Made by a program: the position numbers and the translations under genes. A stretch of DNA of 64,000 bases from Zygnema circumcarinatum (taxonomy: Eukaryota; Streptophyta; Zygnematophyceae; Zygnematales; Zygnemataceae), in NCBI GenBank assembly GCA_037447605.1, contig CM074806.1, positions 2,973,348 to 3,037,347 on the forward strand, given 5' to 3'. Every line of letters begins with the position of its first letter. Position 1 is the stretch's first letter. This document shows, piece by piece, positions 29,331-42,700 of this stretch. The notes beneath the pieces were generated by a model. That model saw nothing but the letters and a program-made list of their open reading frames with translations, made no database searches and was not told the DNA's origin.

Positions 29331-30275
29331 AGTGCTAAATTCACACCTTTTTTGTCTAGACACAGACCTTTTGTTCGCCGGGCAGATTGTAAAATACTGT
29401 AGACATAAAAGGATTAAAAACGGATAATGCTTTTTTCACACCTTTTTGGAATCGAAAAACACCTTTTTCCGTGGGGCAGATTTTACTTTTGCAATCCGCA
29501 CGAAGCGGAAGATCCGTCCGCCACGAGATCGTTTGCGGGTGTCCGTCCTTTGCACTTGTGGAGAATCTCCGCCGTCGACTCTCTCGCACATCGCACCACG
29601 GCAGATCACCGTTGGATCTGCAGCCGGGCTCGCTCCTAGCGAATGGCACGTGCCCACGTGTCCCGCCAAAGTCGGCTCACACTTGCGAGTGCGTGCGTCC
29701 CGCGGCCCGAGATCTCCGCAAAATTATGAGCTGGACCGGCCAGCCTGCGGCGGCTCGCTAATGGATAACGAACAGCCAATCGCCATCACGTGTCATTTTG
29801 TTGACAAATTGTGATTGGTACAGGCTTTCAATGTACGGTATTTCACCTTTCTTCGAAGCTGCGACCGTACGACGCTTGTTACCAAGCCCCTTTTGAGCCT
29901 GTTTTGGCGGGACACGCGGGCATGTGCTATTCGCTGGGATCGAGCCCGGCTGCAGATCCAACGGTGATCTGCCGTGGTGCGATTTGCGAGAGAGTCGACG
30001 GCGGAGATTTACCGCACGGGTGAAGGACACACACCCGCGAATGATCTTGTGGCGGACGGATCTTCCGCTCCGAGCGGATTTGGGCAGGCCGATATTTTTT
30101 TCTCTCAAAAAAAAAAAAAACAGGCGTAAAATCTTCCAGTCAGAAAAAGGTGTGTATCGATTCCAAAAAGGCGTGCAAAAAGCACTTTCCGTTTTTAATC
30201 CTTTTTTGCTATTTTAAAATCTGCCCGGCGAAAAAAGGTCTGTGTCTTGACAAAAAAGGTGTGAATTTAGCACTT
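29331..30275. mobile_element. Long-inverted-repeat MITE-like element
   Basis: It begins AGTGCTAAATTCACACC and ends GGTGTGAATTTAGCACT. The left arm (29331-29670) and right arm (29904-30275) are imperfect reverse complements over about 340 bp and share CGCCGGGCAGAT, GATCCAACGGTGATC-type and CGTGTCCCGCC segments. The unique centre (29671-29903) has no transposase. The CGCCGGGCA and AGACCTTTTTTCG words recur in the palindrome at 43812-44720, so the two are probably related families. Flanking similarity hints that the termini extend somewhat beyond these limits. Confidence 0.7.
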
Positions 30276-30774
30276 CCGTCGGCGGAGGGCGGGATCACTG
30301 TACGGATACACCCGTTGATCCGTACGATATGACGTGACAATCCTTTCAAATTTTGTGGCTTCACAAATCACAACGGTCGTCGGAGGGAGGGACGGAGGGA
30401 GCCAGGTAGGGCCGCCGCTGCAAGAGCGGGGCGGGGCGGCAGAGGGAGAGGGAGAGGGAGAGGGAGATAGGGGAGAGAGCGAGACTCCATCTGACTTGGA
30501 GAGAGGGAGGGAGATTTCGCCTGATTACCATGACCTGTCGGCTGGTTATTTTGTAAATAGGAAGGAGGTCAGACTACAGTTTGGAAGCTCCGATTGTCGT
30601 TGCTCGACTTTTTCCAGGGTTTTCTGATGAACAGAACTTAAAATCGTCATTCAGCCATCGCAAGAACCTGAGTTTGGTTGTATGAGATGCGAAAATACGT
30701 TGTTATAACAAAAGAGATGAGTGTTGAGACACCTCGTGTATAAAACAAAACATTCTTAGGCATAAATTATAGAA
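30276..30774 (+). other. Upstream region of the kinesin-12 gene
   Basis: A GAGGGA-rich patch (30427-30520) is followed by AT-rich sequence. An in-frame TAA at 30763-30765 lies just before the chosen ATG. No clear TATA box. Confidence 0.5.
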
Positions 30775-33700
30775 ATGACAGGTGTGCGCTTCCTTCCTCG
30801 GTCCAAAGTGGTGCGTGGTCCAGGAACTCTGGCTACTCCAACACGTGAGTTCAACTCCCTTAGATTTTTTTCTCTACTCTTGGAGCAAATTTTAGAAGCA
30901 TACGCAATAACCTGAGTATGCTTTTGAATTCCTTAAAGGATCAATATTTGGCTGCAGCATTGTTAATGACAACGCTGGCAACGTAGGTTCTGTGCTGCAA
31001 GCAATTTCTGCATATTGGTGCTGTATGTTGAGCTGCTCTTTTGTGGCCCAAAACATTTTCATAGTTATGCAATAGGATTGGCTGATGGGAATGGAATTGG
31101 AGAGAAAGAGAAAAAATGTTTAAAATCACTAGAAGGCACTGAGAATAAATGAAACATAGCTCTAATAGGGAGCTACGTCTGAATTCTTAAATTCTCCTAG
31201 AAACCATACAACATGCAGAGTCCCTTGCGACGATCATCAGGGGTAAATTCTACTGCAAAACTCCCTTGCACTGTTGGCGATAGGCAGACACCAAGTTTGG
31301 GGCGTTTTGCTGATCGTTTGATCGTCAAACGACTATAATGGGTAGATCCATCGGCTCTGGCTCATGGCAAATCTGTCCATCTTGGTTGCAGACCGAAATC
31401 AAAACAGGGCCTCTGTACAGGGAAGGAGAAAGGTTGGGGGATCGAGCCCTTTCGGCAGCCGAAATGCAAATGGTTCTCCTCTGGTTGGGCCTGCGACAGG
31501 CAGCAAGCCCATGGATAGCCGCAGCTTTCCCCAAAAGACAGAAAATTCAGAGTATTATCAGCATCAACCGAGTGATTTGACCGGCGACGAGGAGACGTCA
31601 GCTGATGACATAGAGGTTAATCAACTTATCCCTAGCGCTTGCCACCTACCTGTGTACTGACATGGAGAAGGTAGGATTATAAGTGACTGGGAAAGCATTG
31701 GGATACACGTAAGAATTGAAAGGTGAATGGGCCTGAACAGACGTACTTCCCATGATATGAGCCAGGGAAACGAAAATCGCTGCTTTGTTTTGACCAGATG
31801 AACATCTGCGTTGCTTGTTATTGTAATCAGCTGCTCTGCTATCTCGAATGTTCGGATTTATTTGAAAGTTGTTATTATCGTGAGACCCAGGTAGATGCAT
31901 GTAAATGTGAGCTGATTAGTATAAATTGACAGCCGTTTGAGCGTCAAGGTGTCTGACTTTGGCATTCAAAACTTGAGATATTGACAGAGGGATGTCAAGC
32001 AAGGAATCATGTGATTGAATCCCTTGTGCCACATGGCTAAGACCTTGATTTTCTGGACACTTTGATTCACAGCGAAGTACGATGAGACCAGTTCATACAG
32101 TCCCTTCTAGAGGCACTCCTGCTGGATACTTAGAAGGAAGCGTACTCTCCGAGTTTGAAGCTCAGCAGGCAGTGACTCGCTGCATCGAAAACGGGGCTGC
32201 TGTAGTTGAAAGTGATGAATCACGGGACACTGACCAAAGGATGCACAGTCCAAGTGAAGAGCGACTAGAGGAGGAACTTACAGGCGAGGACGGGGATCAA
32301 TCAGGCTGGAAGGATGACACGGGAATTAAGGTCAGTCTGAGGTGGTTATAATGGCTTGTTTGACTACGTTGCACTCCCTTTCCAGCTTACAATGAAGGTT
32401 CATCGAGCAATGCATAGGGAGTGGACAGATATTCGAACAAGTATCGTCTGGCATGATGGCATCATCGTGTCTTCTCTCACGTGTGAGGCTATCAATTGAC
32501 ATTGAGTAATGCCGTCAGACTATATAACCAATCAGAAAAAAACCATATGATCTGGAACAATGAAGCCCATTTCTGCTTTCTAATTTAGTTTACTAGACTT
32601 TGTGGTATCAAGGTAAGGTCTTGTGATAAGTGATGCTTCAGTGAATGCTAACCTCTTTCGACTGCCTTCAGGTGATCGTGAGAGCACGGCCTCTCAATAG
32701 CCGAGAAATTGAAGAGGGTGCGACCTCCATCCTACGGCGGACTTCTCGAAGATCACTCGTATTGAGGAACCAGTCCTATGTCTTTGATTCGGTGGCAGGG
32801 CCGGATGCATCGCAGGTAACAACCACGCATAGAGCCAGTCCACTTTTGTAGATTAAAATAGCACCAGGAAGATTTCATATGAAAGTACTCTGCAGACTGA
32901 GCCGGCGACTCAAGTTTAGAAAACCTAAGAATCTATCAATTAGCTAAAATACAGTTTTAATTAGACGGGGTTGCATTGATCAAATCGAACGACTGGGAAT
33001 CGTTGAATCAGTTGCCAGTTGAGCACGTGGATCGCATCTTCTTGCAAGGTAGAAAACATGCTTCTCAAGGGGACCAGTCATCGTCAGGAATCCTTTCTCT
33101 AAAAGGACAGGATTTGTATGTGAACTTTTCTTCCTGAGCATTTCCGGATCCTTTCTTACTTTATTCTGAAACGTCCTTGCAGAAACATATTTTTGGACTG
33201 GTTGGACGGCCGATGGTGGAAAACTGCTTAGCTGGATTCAATAGTTCGATCTTCGCATATGGCCAGGTTCTCTTAACTTTTCTCTTTCCTGTATACCGTA
33301 TGTATGAACCGGTTGGTCAAGTACGGACTCCTGTACAGGGTCCCTAAAGGCTTACAGTGGCTGCTTTCTGGGTCTGGGTGTAAAGCGAAATCTTCTGTTG
33401 ACCAGTGCTGCTTACCTTCTCTTACTGAAAATACTGCCTGTCGATTCCATGCAGCGTCACTTTCCACTTCAATCTAAAGTCCTTTTGGGAAGAAAAATGG
33501 TTTCTGAAATTCACAAGTGACACGTTGCATTGACCATAGCTAGCAACTCGGAACACAGTCATATCATGTGTATGTTCATAGAGGCTAAGTCATCAGAATC
33601 AAAGATCTTGTGTCATATTTTGCATTTGCAGACTGGGAGTGGCAAAACTCACACAATGATGGGTGAATCGCAAGAGAACGGCCATTCCAAGGGCCGGGGG

Positions 33701-36700
33701 CTGACTCCTCGGCTTTTTGAGGAACTTTTTCAGCGAATTCGTGAGGTATACATTCTAAACTATTTGCAACGACAAAATCAAAGAATTTGATGAGTCTATG
33801 TAGCTCGGATGCCATTCGGTAGTTTGTATGATAAATAAAGACTGGACGCTCGTTTATGGACGTATCTTGGGATGGAATGTCAAACAAAAAAGGAGGCTCA
33901 TCGTGGGGTCAGATTTTTTTGAGATAACTTTTTTGTTGATAACAAACAGTTTGCTATCCTAATTTTTACTTTTAGACATGTTACAGAAGCCATTCTGTGA
34001 CTATTTTCACCTTCATAACAATCGCATGAAATATGCTCTGGGTGCGTGGTGGCAGGAGGAGGCTGCAAACAAAACGAAGGAACTGAAGTATGCATGCAAA
34101 TGCTCATTTCTAGAGGTGTGAAGTTATCTCCTCAAGAGCACGATCCTGTCGTATAGCAGGAGCAAAGCAGGCGAAGGTTTTCATTAAAACAGTGACTCCT
34201 AGACCTTCAGAACATTTCTGTCCTCACAATGAAGTTTCAACGCTGTCTAAAATTCCTCGTTTTGCTCTTTACCACTGCTTATACGATACGATTACCGAGC
34301 GTTAGGTGTAGTGTTCTAGTACAATTTACTGTGCTGGTTAGACTTATGCAAGAATGAGAAGTGCAGCTTAGTGATCTAATCGGATTCCTCTCCTGCCCTG
34401 CTAATGATTCCTCGTGGCCATGTGGGCCAAGGCTCACCTTGAAAATGGAATGGAATCTCAGATGGGTTGCGTGTGAAATGCTGTGCAGATTTACAACGAG
34501 CAGATTATGGACCTCCTCGACCCGTCTCAGCGGAATATCCAGGTGAGTCCTCAATTGATTGACGCACTCGATAGAAACATGGTATAGACTAAAAGATGGA
34601 ATCATCAGCGGATCAGGAAGGAACTTTAGATAAGAAGGATCATAAAGGGGCCAGACTGATATCCAGTGCATTGTGAAATCCATTATGAGGCGTAAATGGC
34701 AAGTCACGGAAAATGTTTACTACAAGGATACTTGCGATTCAATTCTTTGCATTGGAGCTTATTTTCTATGCCGATATTCGTATATGTGCATTTTGCATAA
34801 TTTTGTGAACCAATGCTGGATAGAACTAGAGATTTGCACCTGTTGAATGTCCCATGTTCGGTAATGCTAGTCAGAACCAGAAGATATACAATTTTAGGCG
34901 TTAGCAGAGATGTTGTCGTATGAAAGTTTCTAGTTTGAAACAGAACCGTTTGCACGACTAGTCCGTAAGTGCAGCAGCCATGTAGATTCAATGCCAATAT
35001 GAATGGTATGACCTCGCCTGGCAGGATGAGTTGATGGCATGGCATATGCCATTCATGGCAATTTGTGTATGGCATGAAAGTGCATAAAGCTTGAGTGATA
35101 GGGAAAAGAACTAGCCAGACACGCATATAGCTAACCTTCTCAGCGTAATTCTTCTAACCAAGAAATGGGTTCTTGCGTTTGCATAATTGGCGATTTCGGC
35201 AGTTGCAGCTGCGAGAAGACACTCGGACAGGGGTGTACGTGGAGGGACTGACAGAAGAAGTAGTCTCAACCGTGGATGATGTGAATCGCCTTCTTTACCA
35301 AGTCAGTTTCTTTACCTCAATGCTTGCGGAGAAATCAGCTTTCCTGAGCATGACAGTCTGACACTTGAGCCCAGCATTTTCTGGAGTTAGGTCACAAGAT
35401 TCATGAACTCGTATGTTGGACAGTGATTAGCTACGAGATGTTTATGGGCCACAGTGTGGAGAATATATTCAGCCATTAGATAGATTCCCAAGGGTTAGGG
35501 TTAGATTCCCACGGATTCAATTCTATTGGTTTTGCTGGTGTTGGACTTGTTCTCGTTTTGATTGGTATCGAATGCACTTACTTCGGTTGCACAAGATTGA
35601 TCTAGCTGGAAGTTTCATGCATTCACTAATCTGAAACCCCTTACACAGGGATTCTGGTTCTCTGTTCTCATTGTTTCCATGTCTTTCCAACTTCATTCCA
35701 AGATAAACTTGCAAAAATCATTTCGAGATGTAGCACTCTGTGGACTGAGATGAGGTCGGAGATAACATTGCTCTCCTACGTGGCTGGATGAGCAGGGAAT
35801 GGCAAACCGGAAGGTCGCTGCAACAGCAATGAACAACGAAAGCTCTCGCTCTCATAGCGTCTTCACCTGCACCATAGAATCTCAGTCCAAGGTAATCAAA
35901 CTACTTGTCTTCTAGTCCAATTTGCTTATTGTATTCACTTCAAAGTCTTCTATTGCGCTCCAAAAATACCACTCACTTGTATTGACTGCTTACGTGTAAC
36001 TGACCGCATCTTGGCTGCATTGCTAATAGGTCCACAATATGTTTCTTGGAAATGTGCTTTGGCAGAATGTTGCGGAGGGTGTGAACGCAGTAAGGTTTGC
36101 TCGCCTCAATCTGGTTGACCTTGCAGGATCGGAGCGTCAGAAGTTGACGGGTGCTGCAGGTGAGCGTTTGCGCGAGGCAGGATCGATCAATCGCTCCCTC
36201 TCCCAGCTAGGGTAAGCTTTCGGAACCACTTCAAAATGAGGAATTGGAAAGTTCCATAATGCGGATAAGCCAGCTTTGGAGATATTTTAACTTGCACGTT
36301 TGAAATGAATTGAAGCCTAACAGTCACTTTTTTCAAAAAACGGCTTAGCTGATACATCTCAACCACCTTAAGAAGTTCCCAAGAAAAACGTTTCATTTAC
36401 CAGAAGCGAAGAAATGCCTTCTAGGTGTATCGTATGAGAGCTGGCTGACTCAAGTACATTTTAAAGCATTTCAGATTTTTGTTCGCAAGTGCTTTGACCT
36501 GATGGATTGCACTGGTGGGAACAGGAATGTGATAAAGCTACTTGCTGACATGGCACACAGCGGCAAATCCCGCCACATTCCATATCGTGATTCTCGCTTG
36601 ACCTTCCTACTTCAGGAGTCCCTTGGAGGCAATGCCAGAACGGCGATGGTCTTCAATGTCAGCCCAGCAAGCACGTAAGTCTATTCCAGAGGGGGTGTTA

Positions 36701-39700
36701 CACGATTCTACATGATCCTAAGAACTACATTTCACTGGGCCTGCCTCCGACTTGCCATTTTCTTATGCCGTCGCGCATATGCTTGGGTGGATCAGTAATT
36801 TTGCAGAAACTTTAGGCACACTCAAGTTTGCTCAACGAGCCAAGGCGGTACAGAACAAGGCGAAGGTGAACGAGGAAAGGACTGCTGATGTAAATGCATT
36901 ACGGCAAGAAATCCGAATGCTGAAGGTGCGCTGAACAAACGACGTATAGCGTTGTTCGTGGTATAGAATTGCACTACATTCATTGCTGAAGGGTGCTATA
37001 AGTTCTGCCTGCAATGCTCTGAACAGTTGCAGTAGTCCGTTGTTGAAAAGCAAGGTAAGCGAGTAAACATTTGCTGTGAATTCGTACAGTTGCCTGAGAA
37101 TGCCGATCTTGTAGCTCATTGATCTCGAAGTATGAGGCACTTGTCGGCCGAGGACAGCACCTTCAAAAGGAAAACATTCGTCTATGATCCGTTTGAAGAG
37201 GCGGTCATTTCATTTCCTTCCTTGTCAAGCTTGTGGCTGTTTTCACAATGAAAGTTTGAATCTTGACGTGTGTATGTGCACTGCGGTTGGGGACTTGTAC
37301 CAGGCCGAAATCACCCACCTCAAATCCATCGGCCAGAACACCCCTGCACCACAGAATCAAGCCGAGTCAATGGTATGTACAGACAATGGAGTACATGAAC
37401 AATTCCAAGGCAACTCTTATGTGGCAGAGTGCACCTATGCGGAGGAGGGTGTGAGTGGGGATAACGCATTAGGAGACGAAGTCAATGGCAAACCAAAACG
37501 ACTCTTTCTCGGAGCTCATCCAGGAATAGTTTCAGATAAACGGACAGGGGACGAAGGTAGACTAGAAAGAATTTCACTTATCGAGCACAAGGGCAGAGGA
37601 GATCGTGAGACCCACCTTATTTCTAGCAATAAAGTTGGCGTGGAATCAGGCCATGGGTCATCCTCTTCGCTCGCAAACGCAAAGTTTTGTTCATTTGGTA
37701 AAGGAAGGGAGTTGAATTTTGGGGAGCAGGACTTTCGGAAGGACGCAATTGTTGAATTTGCCAGTGATTCTGAGCGAGTGAATGCGTGGAGGAGACTGTC
37801 AATGTTGGAAGCAAGGCCTTCCCCACTAGATAGGCTAGCGGCTCAATTACGTCTAGATTTGAATCCTCCCAACGCAAGAAATAGAAGCCCACTTAAGCCA
37901 CTCAACTTTCAGAGTCTTACAGGTTCAGTGGATGTCTTCCAAGGGAGTACTCCTCTTAAGAATCTGACGGGAAAGAACGTTCTTTCACCATTAGGTCCGT
38001 ATAGTGAAAGAACTGATGAAAACAGTGTAAACCCGAACTCCACTGAAGCAGCAGGAAAGCCAGGGATTATGAATGCGCGAAGTGTACAAAATGGGTGGAG
38101 GGACAAAGCGTCTCCTTTGCACCGAAAGACGTTGGTTGGCCAAGGGCGGCAGGTAAGCAAGCCATCTCTCGCAGTTTGTAAAGCACATGCATTTTCAAAC
38201 AGCGCATTCTGCTCTCTATTCTGATTCCTACGTTGCGCATGTTTCTCCTGTGGGTAGTGTACCTTCATTCATTTTGTTGTAGTGGTTGAAACCCGTAGGA
38301 AACCCATACAGTTTTACAGACAAATAGTCAACGAGTTTTTGTTCTCAGCAGACTTTCTTATCGTCGTCGCTTCAGGTGGCAAATATCAACTCAGTTAACA
38401 TTGGAGAAGCATCGCCAGACGCTATGTCTCCATCTTCTAAAGAAGCTGAATACTCAGCAATGGAAGCTCTATTGGCAGGCGCTTTGCGGAGGGAGAAGGT
38501 GGCCATGGAAGCGAACAAAAAACTAATGTCAGAAATCGAGCAACTGAATTGTGTGGTAATCACTGAATTTTGGTGCCTGAGTCTAGTTTGATTCTTTGAA
38601 ATCTCTGCTTCAAATTTCCTCTGCCCATGTTGTATTGGGTCCTGCATAAGGATATTAGTTGTAGGCCAGCAGGAGATCGTGGAGAGAAGTTCTTAGATTG
38701 TAGAATTTAGTTCGAACAGAATTAGACATGCATGCCGGTCTGTAGGAGGTCCCGTATATCATGTCTTCCTCCATTACTACGCAGTATTCGTTCCCTTTTC
38801 CAGCTTAGTATAATTTCTTCTTTAATTTTTGAAGCAGGCGCAGAGTTGCTTGCTGTATACATCACATGCATTGTGTAATCTGACCATGATTGGGGATGAT
38901 TTATTTGATGGGGTCCGCTCTCCCAGGTGAAGCAATACAAGCAGGAAAGGGTCTGTCATCAAATTTTGCAACAGGCAAGAGATGAACGCAATACCCGGTT
39001 GGAGGAACTCGCTGATAAACTTATCCCTGCTGAGACATTTCTAGGCCAAGAATGGTCGTCTATGTCGTATCAACGCAAGGTCGGTAGCCTTACCCCGAAC
39101 TCGACAATGAAATAAGCCACCAACCTTCTCAATACTCGCAAATCATCTCCTAGAGGAATTTGCATTGGTTCACGGGTCTCAGAGATCGCTCAGACAATTG
39201 AAACTTTTGATTCAGCAAGCTCGTAAGTGATGAAGAATTGTTTGCTTGAATTCTGCAGTAGAGTTTCTTAGTGAGTGATTGTGCTGAGTCTGAGCTCGTT
39301 CCACATATAGATGAGGATAAACTCATCTTCTAATGTGAAGCAGGTAATGGGCGTCACATTTCATTGTAGCTGATTGAAAGCTAACATTGACATCAGGCTG
39401 GTTCAAGTGTCCAAGGCACAGTTGTACAATCTTTGAATGTAAATGCATACCCGAATGACTTTTGGTAACGGCCATGGACGGGCAATCAAGATGCCTGCAA
39501 AACGAACACATGCATGGTCACAGTTTCACAAAGAAAATGGTCAATTGTCACTTTGGCTATTGATATCTTAGTGAAACTATGGTGGCCTTGTGCTTGGTTG
39601 CGTCTTTCCTTTCCACAGGTAATGCAAGATCAGCTATTGGATCATCCGGAAGTGGCTGCAAAGCGTTTGGAGCGACAGCGGCTGGAGAAGGAGCTCGAGC

Positions 39701-42700
39701 GTATGAGTGATTTTTGTGAGGTATAAAGTGGTGAAATGCCCCAGCTGATTTTTGCAATCAGAAATGAGGAACCACACGTGTCCTGTTTGTATTTGAATTT
39801 TAGCGACAATGGAATGAGCAAGCAACTCCTTTATGCAAGAACAATATCAGTGAGACGTATCAGTGTACGTCAAGGGTTGGTCGCCTAGACGTGACTGACT
39901 GGTCTTTGCTAGATGATTGACTTATTGTTTAAGCGTGATGCTTGATGTGAATCCCTACTCTATCTGTTCTTGCTCTTCAGACTTTTGCATTGCAGGTGTA
40001 TTCTTCTCAACCTTGCACTTGAACGTGCTTTTTACCTTGCAGGCGGGAGAAAGAGAATCACTGATGTCAGAAGTTCACCAGTTGCGTGATCATGTCCTGA
40101 CTTTACTCAATAAGGCAAATGGCGGTGATTCTTTATCACCTATGACGCCAATTGGTGGTAGGAGATACAGCTTCTCTACTCCTGACCAGTTGCTAGTAAG
40201 ACGCTCCATTGAGCGGTCGATGGGGTCTCCAAAGCTGCTGACAAATAGTGCCCTTCCTGATGGAGAAGATCAAAGTAAGGAGGGCCCTGAACTGGAGGCA
40301 GTTGAAGAGGAAAGACATGAAAGCATAAGGAAGAGTGAGTGGGAGGAGGAGCGTGGAGAGTGGCTGGCAAAGGAAGCAGAGTGGGGAGCCAGGGAGGAGG
40401 AGTGGGTCCAGTTGGTGGAAGAACAACAGGAGAAGGTTAAGACTCTGGAAAAGGAAGTTGAGGAAATGAAGGCGGAGGTCGAAACGCAGCAACGCCTTGC
40501 TGAAGAGGCGCAAGACGCTATAGGGAGAGCATTTGAAGGGCACAGACGGCTCCTAGACCAATATGATGATCTGCAGGTGCGTTAAAAACTTTTCTCAAAA
40601 TATGCTCAAACTTTTCTCAGAATAATGCTCGCCATTTTGTCGTACTTATAGACTATTACAAACGTTTTCCCTTGGACTGAGTTTCGCTAGGTTAACGTGT
40701 TTGCGAGTCAAACTTGGGAACTCTGAGAGGCTAGCGTGCCAAGTCTCTCAGTTTGTAAATATGGTGCATAACATAGCATGACAGTTGTGCAATGCTTTCA
40801 TGTTCTGTTATTCCACGCTTCCATAGCGCGTTAGCAGATGAGACTTGTTGAGTTAAGAAGCGCAGAAGTTGGATACAATCATATTTTTGAAGAAGACGGT
40901 TCCAATAGCATCCACTGTAGTTCCAGAGGCAAGGCTTTGTTCAATATTTTTCATTTTGAAGCTCAGGGATCAGGAAACGTTTGTGAGGCCAGTGATGCTA
41001 TATTCAAGCACTGTTGAATCAATCCGATATTGATGACAAAATAATGACGATCTGAGGCCTCACTCATCAGCTCTGTTCCAGGGTTGTAAACGATGTCATT
41101 AGGAAACCAATCAGACCTATATTTTTAAATTTCTGTCACTTGTTCCCTCTGTCACTTGTTTTTTGTGTCCACTGCAGTCCTCCATTTTCTACAACTAACT
41201 ACAGCTTTTGCATCAGTCCGCGAGTATACTGTGTTAACAGTGAAAAGGCTCTTTGGTCTGTGAATAATTCCAGGAGCGCCATATTGCACTACTGGCTTTG
41301 TTCAATATTTTTCATTTTGAAGCTCAGGGATCAGGAAACATTTGTGAGGCCAGTGATGCTATATTCAAGCACTGTTGAATCAATCCGATATTGATGACAA
41401 AATAATGACGATCTGAGGCCTCACTCATCAGCTCTGTTCCAGGGTTGTAAACGATGTCATTAGGAAACCAATCAGACCTATATTTCCAAAATTCTGTCAC
41501 TTGTTCCCTCTGTCACTTGTTTTTTGTGTCCACTGCAGTCCTCCATTTTCTACAACTAACTACAGCTTTTGCATCAGTCCGCGAGTATACTGTATTAACA
41601 GTGGAAAGGCTCGTTGGTCTGTGAATAATTCCAGGAGCGCCATATTGCACTACTGGCCAAGCAGCAGAAGATTAATAATGGTGTGGAAGACCTGAAGAAG
41701 GTGGCAGGAAAGTCGGGCGTCAATGTCGCAGCAGTGAAATGGTTTACAACCTATGCAGCCAAAGTAACAAAAAAAGAAGTGGAATCTGAGAGGCAGAGGC
41801 AGGATACAGAGGAGGAGGTAGCAGGCCTGAGAGCTCAGTTGAAAAACACAGCAGAAACAGCTTCTGAGCTCTTGACCAGGCTGAGAAGGGCTGAGAACAT
41901 AGTGGCACTTTCACATGTAAGCCTCCCTTCCTTTTGGTGGGCATCAGTGTTCTTGGGTCAAAATCGTTATAGCTTTCACTACAAATTGCTTTTCATGTCA
42001 GTGTTCGAGTTCTTGAATGGAAAGTGGAATAGGCGATAATGCATAGTGGAGACGGTCTGATTTGGCAGAGAGCTCTAGCGATGTAGAATGTTTGCATTAA
42101 CCTGAGTCTCAGGGCGATGCGTTTGCAGGCAGCTGCTGGGGCAGCTGAAAAAAAGGCAGACGAGCTCAAGCGAGAAAATGAAAAACTAAAGCGACGACAT
42201 TTTGCCGAGAAGGCCAAGCTTGAGGACCTGCTGAAAGAATGCCAAAAGGTATGGCAATGACACCATTCAATCACTTCAAATGGTGGGAGATGTCAGTGAA
42301 TGGAAAAAACGAGGTGAATGGAGAGTCCTATTGTCACAGCCCGATACTTGCCTTGCTGTCACTGTGTGTGTGTGTGTGTGTGTGTGTTTTTAAAAAAAAG
42401 AGAGAAAACTGAAGGAGGGCTGCGTACCTTATCAGTCTCGTGAACATGCGTGATGAATTCTATTACAGTGTTTCCACTTATATCAGATGCTTGCTCAGGT
42501 GTGCACGTCATAGGAATCATCCGTAGGATATGAAACCTGTCGTGACATACAGACAGCCGTTTGCGCATGGTGGAAACTAACTGATTTGGAATCATATTGT
42601 TGGTTCTGCAGAAATGCGGGAAATGTGCTACATGCAAGGAAGCAAACCGAGCAAACAGGGTGGACAAGACTCCTCCTGAAAGTAGTCTTTCAAGAGGAAA

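Noticed and set aside
37184-38224. Independent gene starting at the ATG 37184
   Set aside because: From 37304 it is an in-frame exon of the kinesin-12 gene, with matching phases on both sides.
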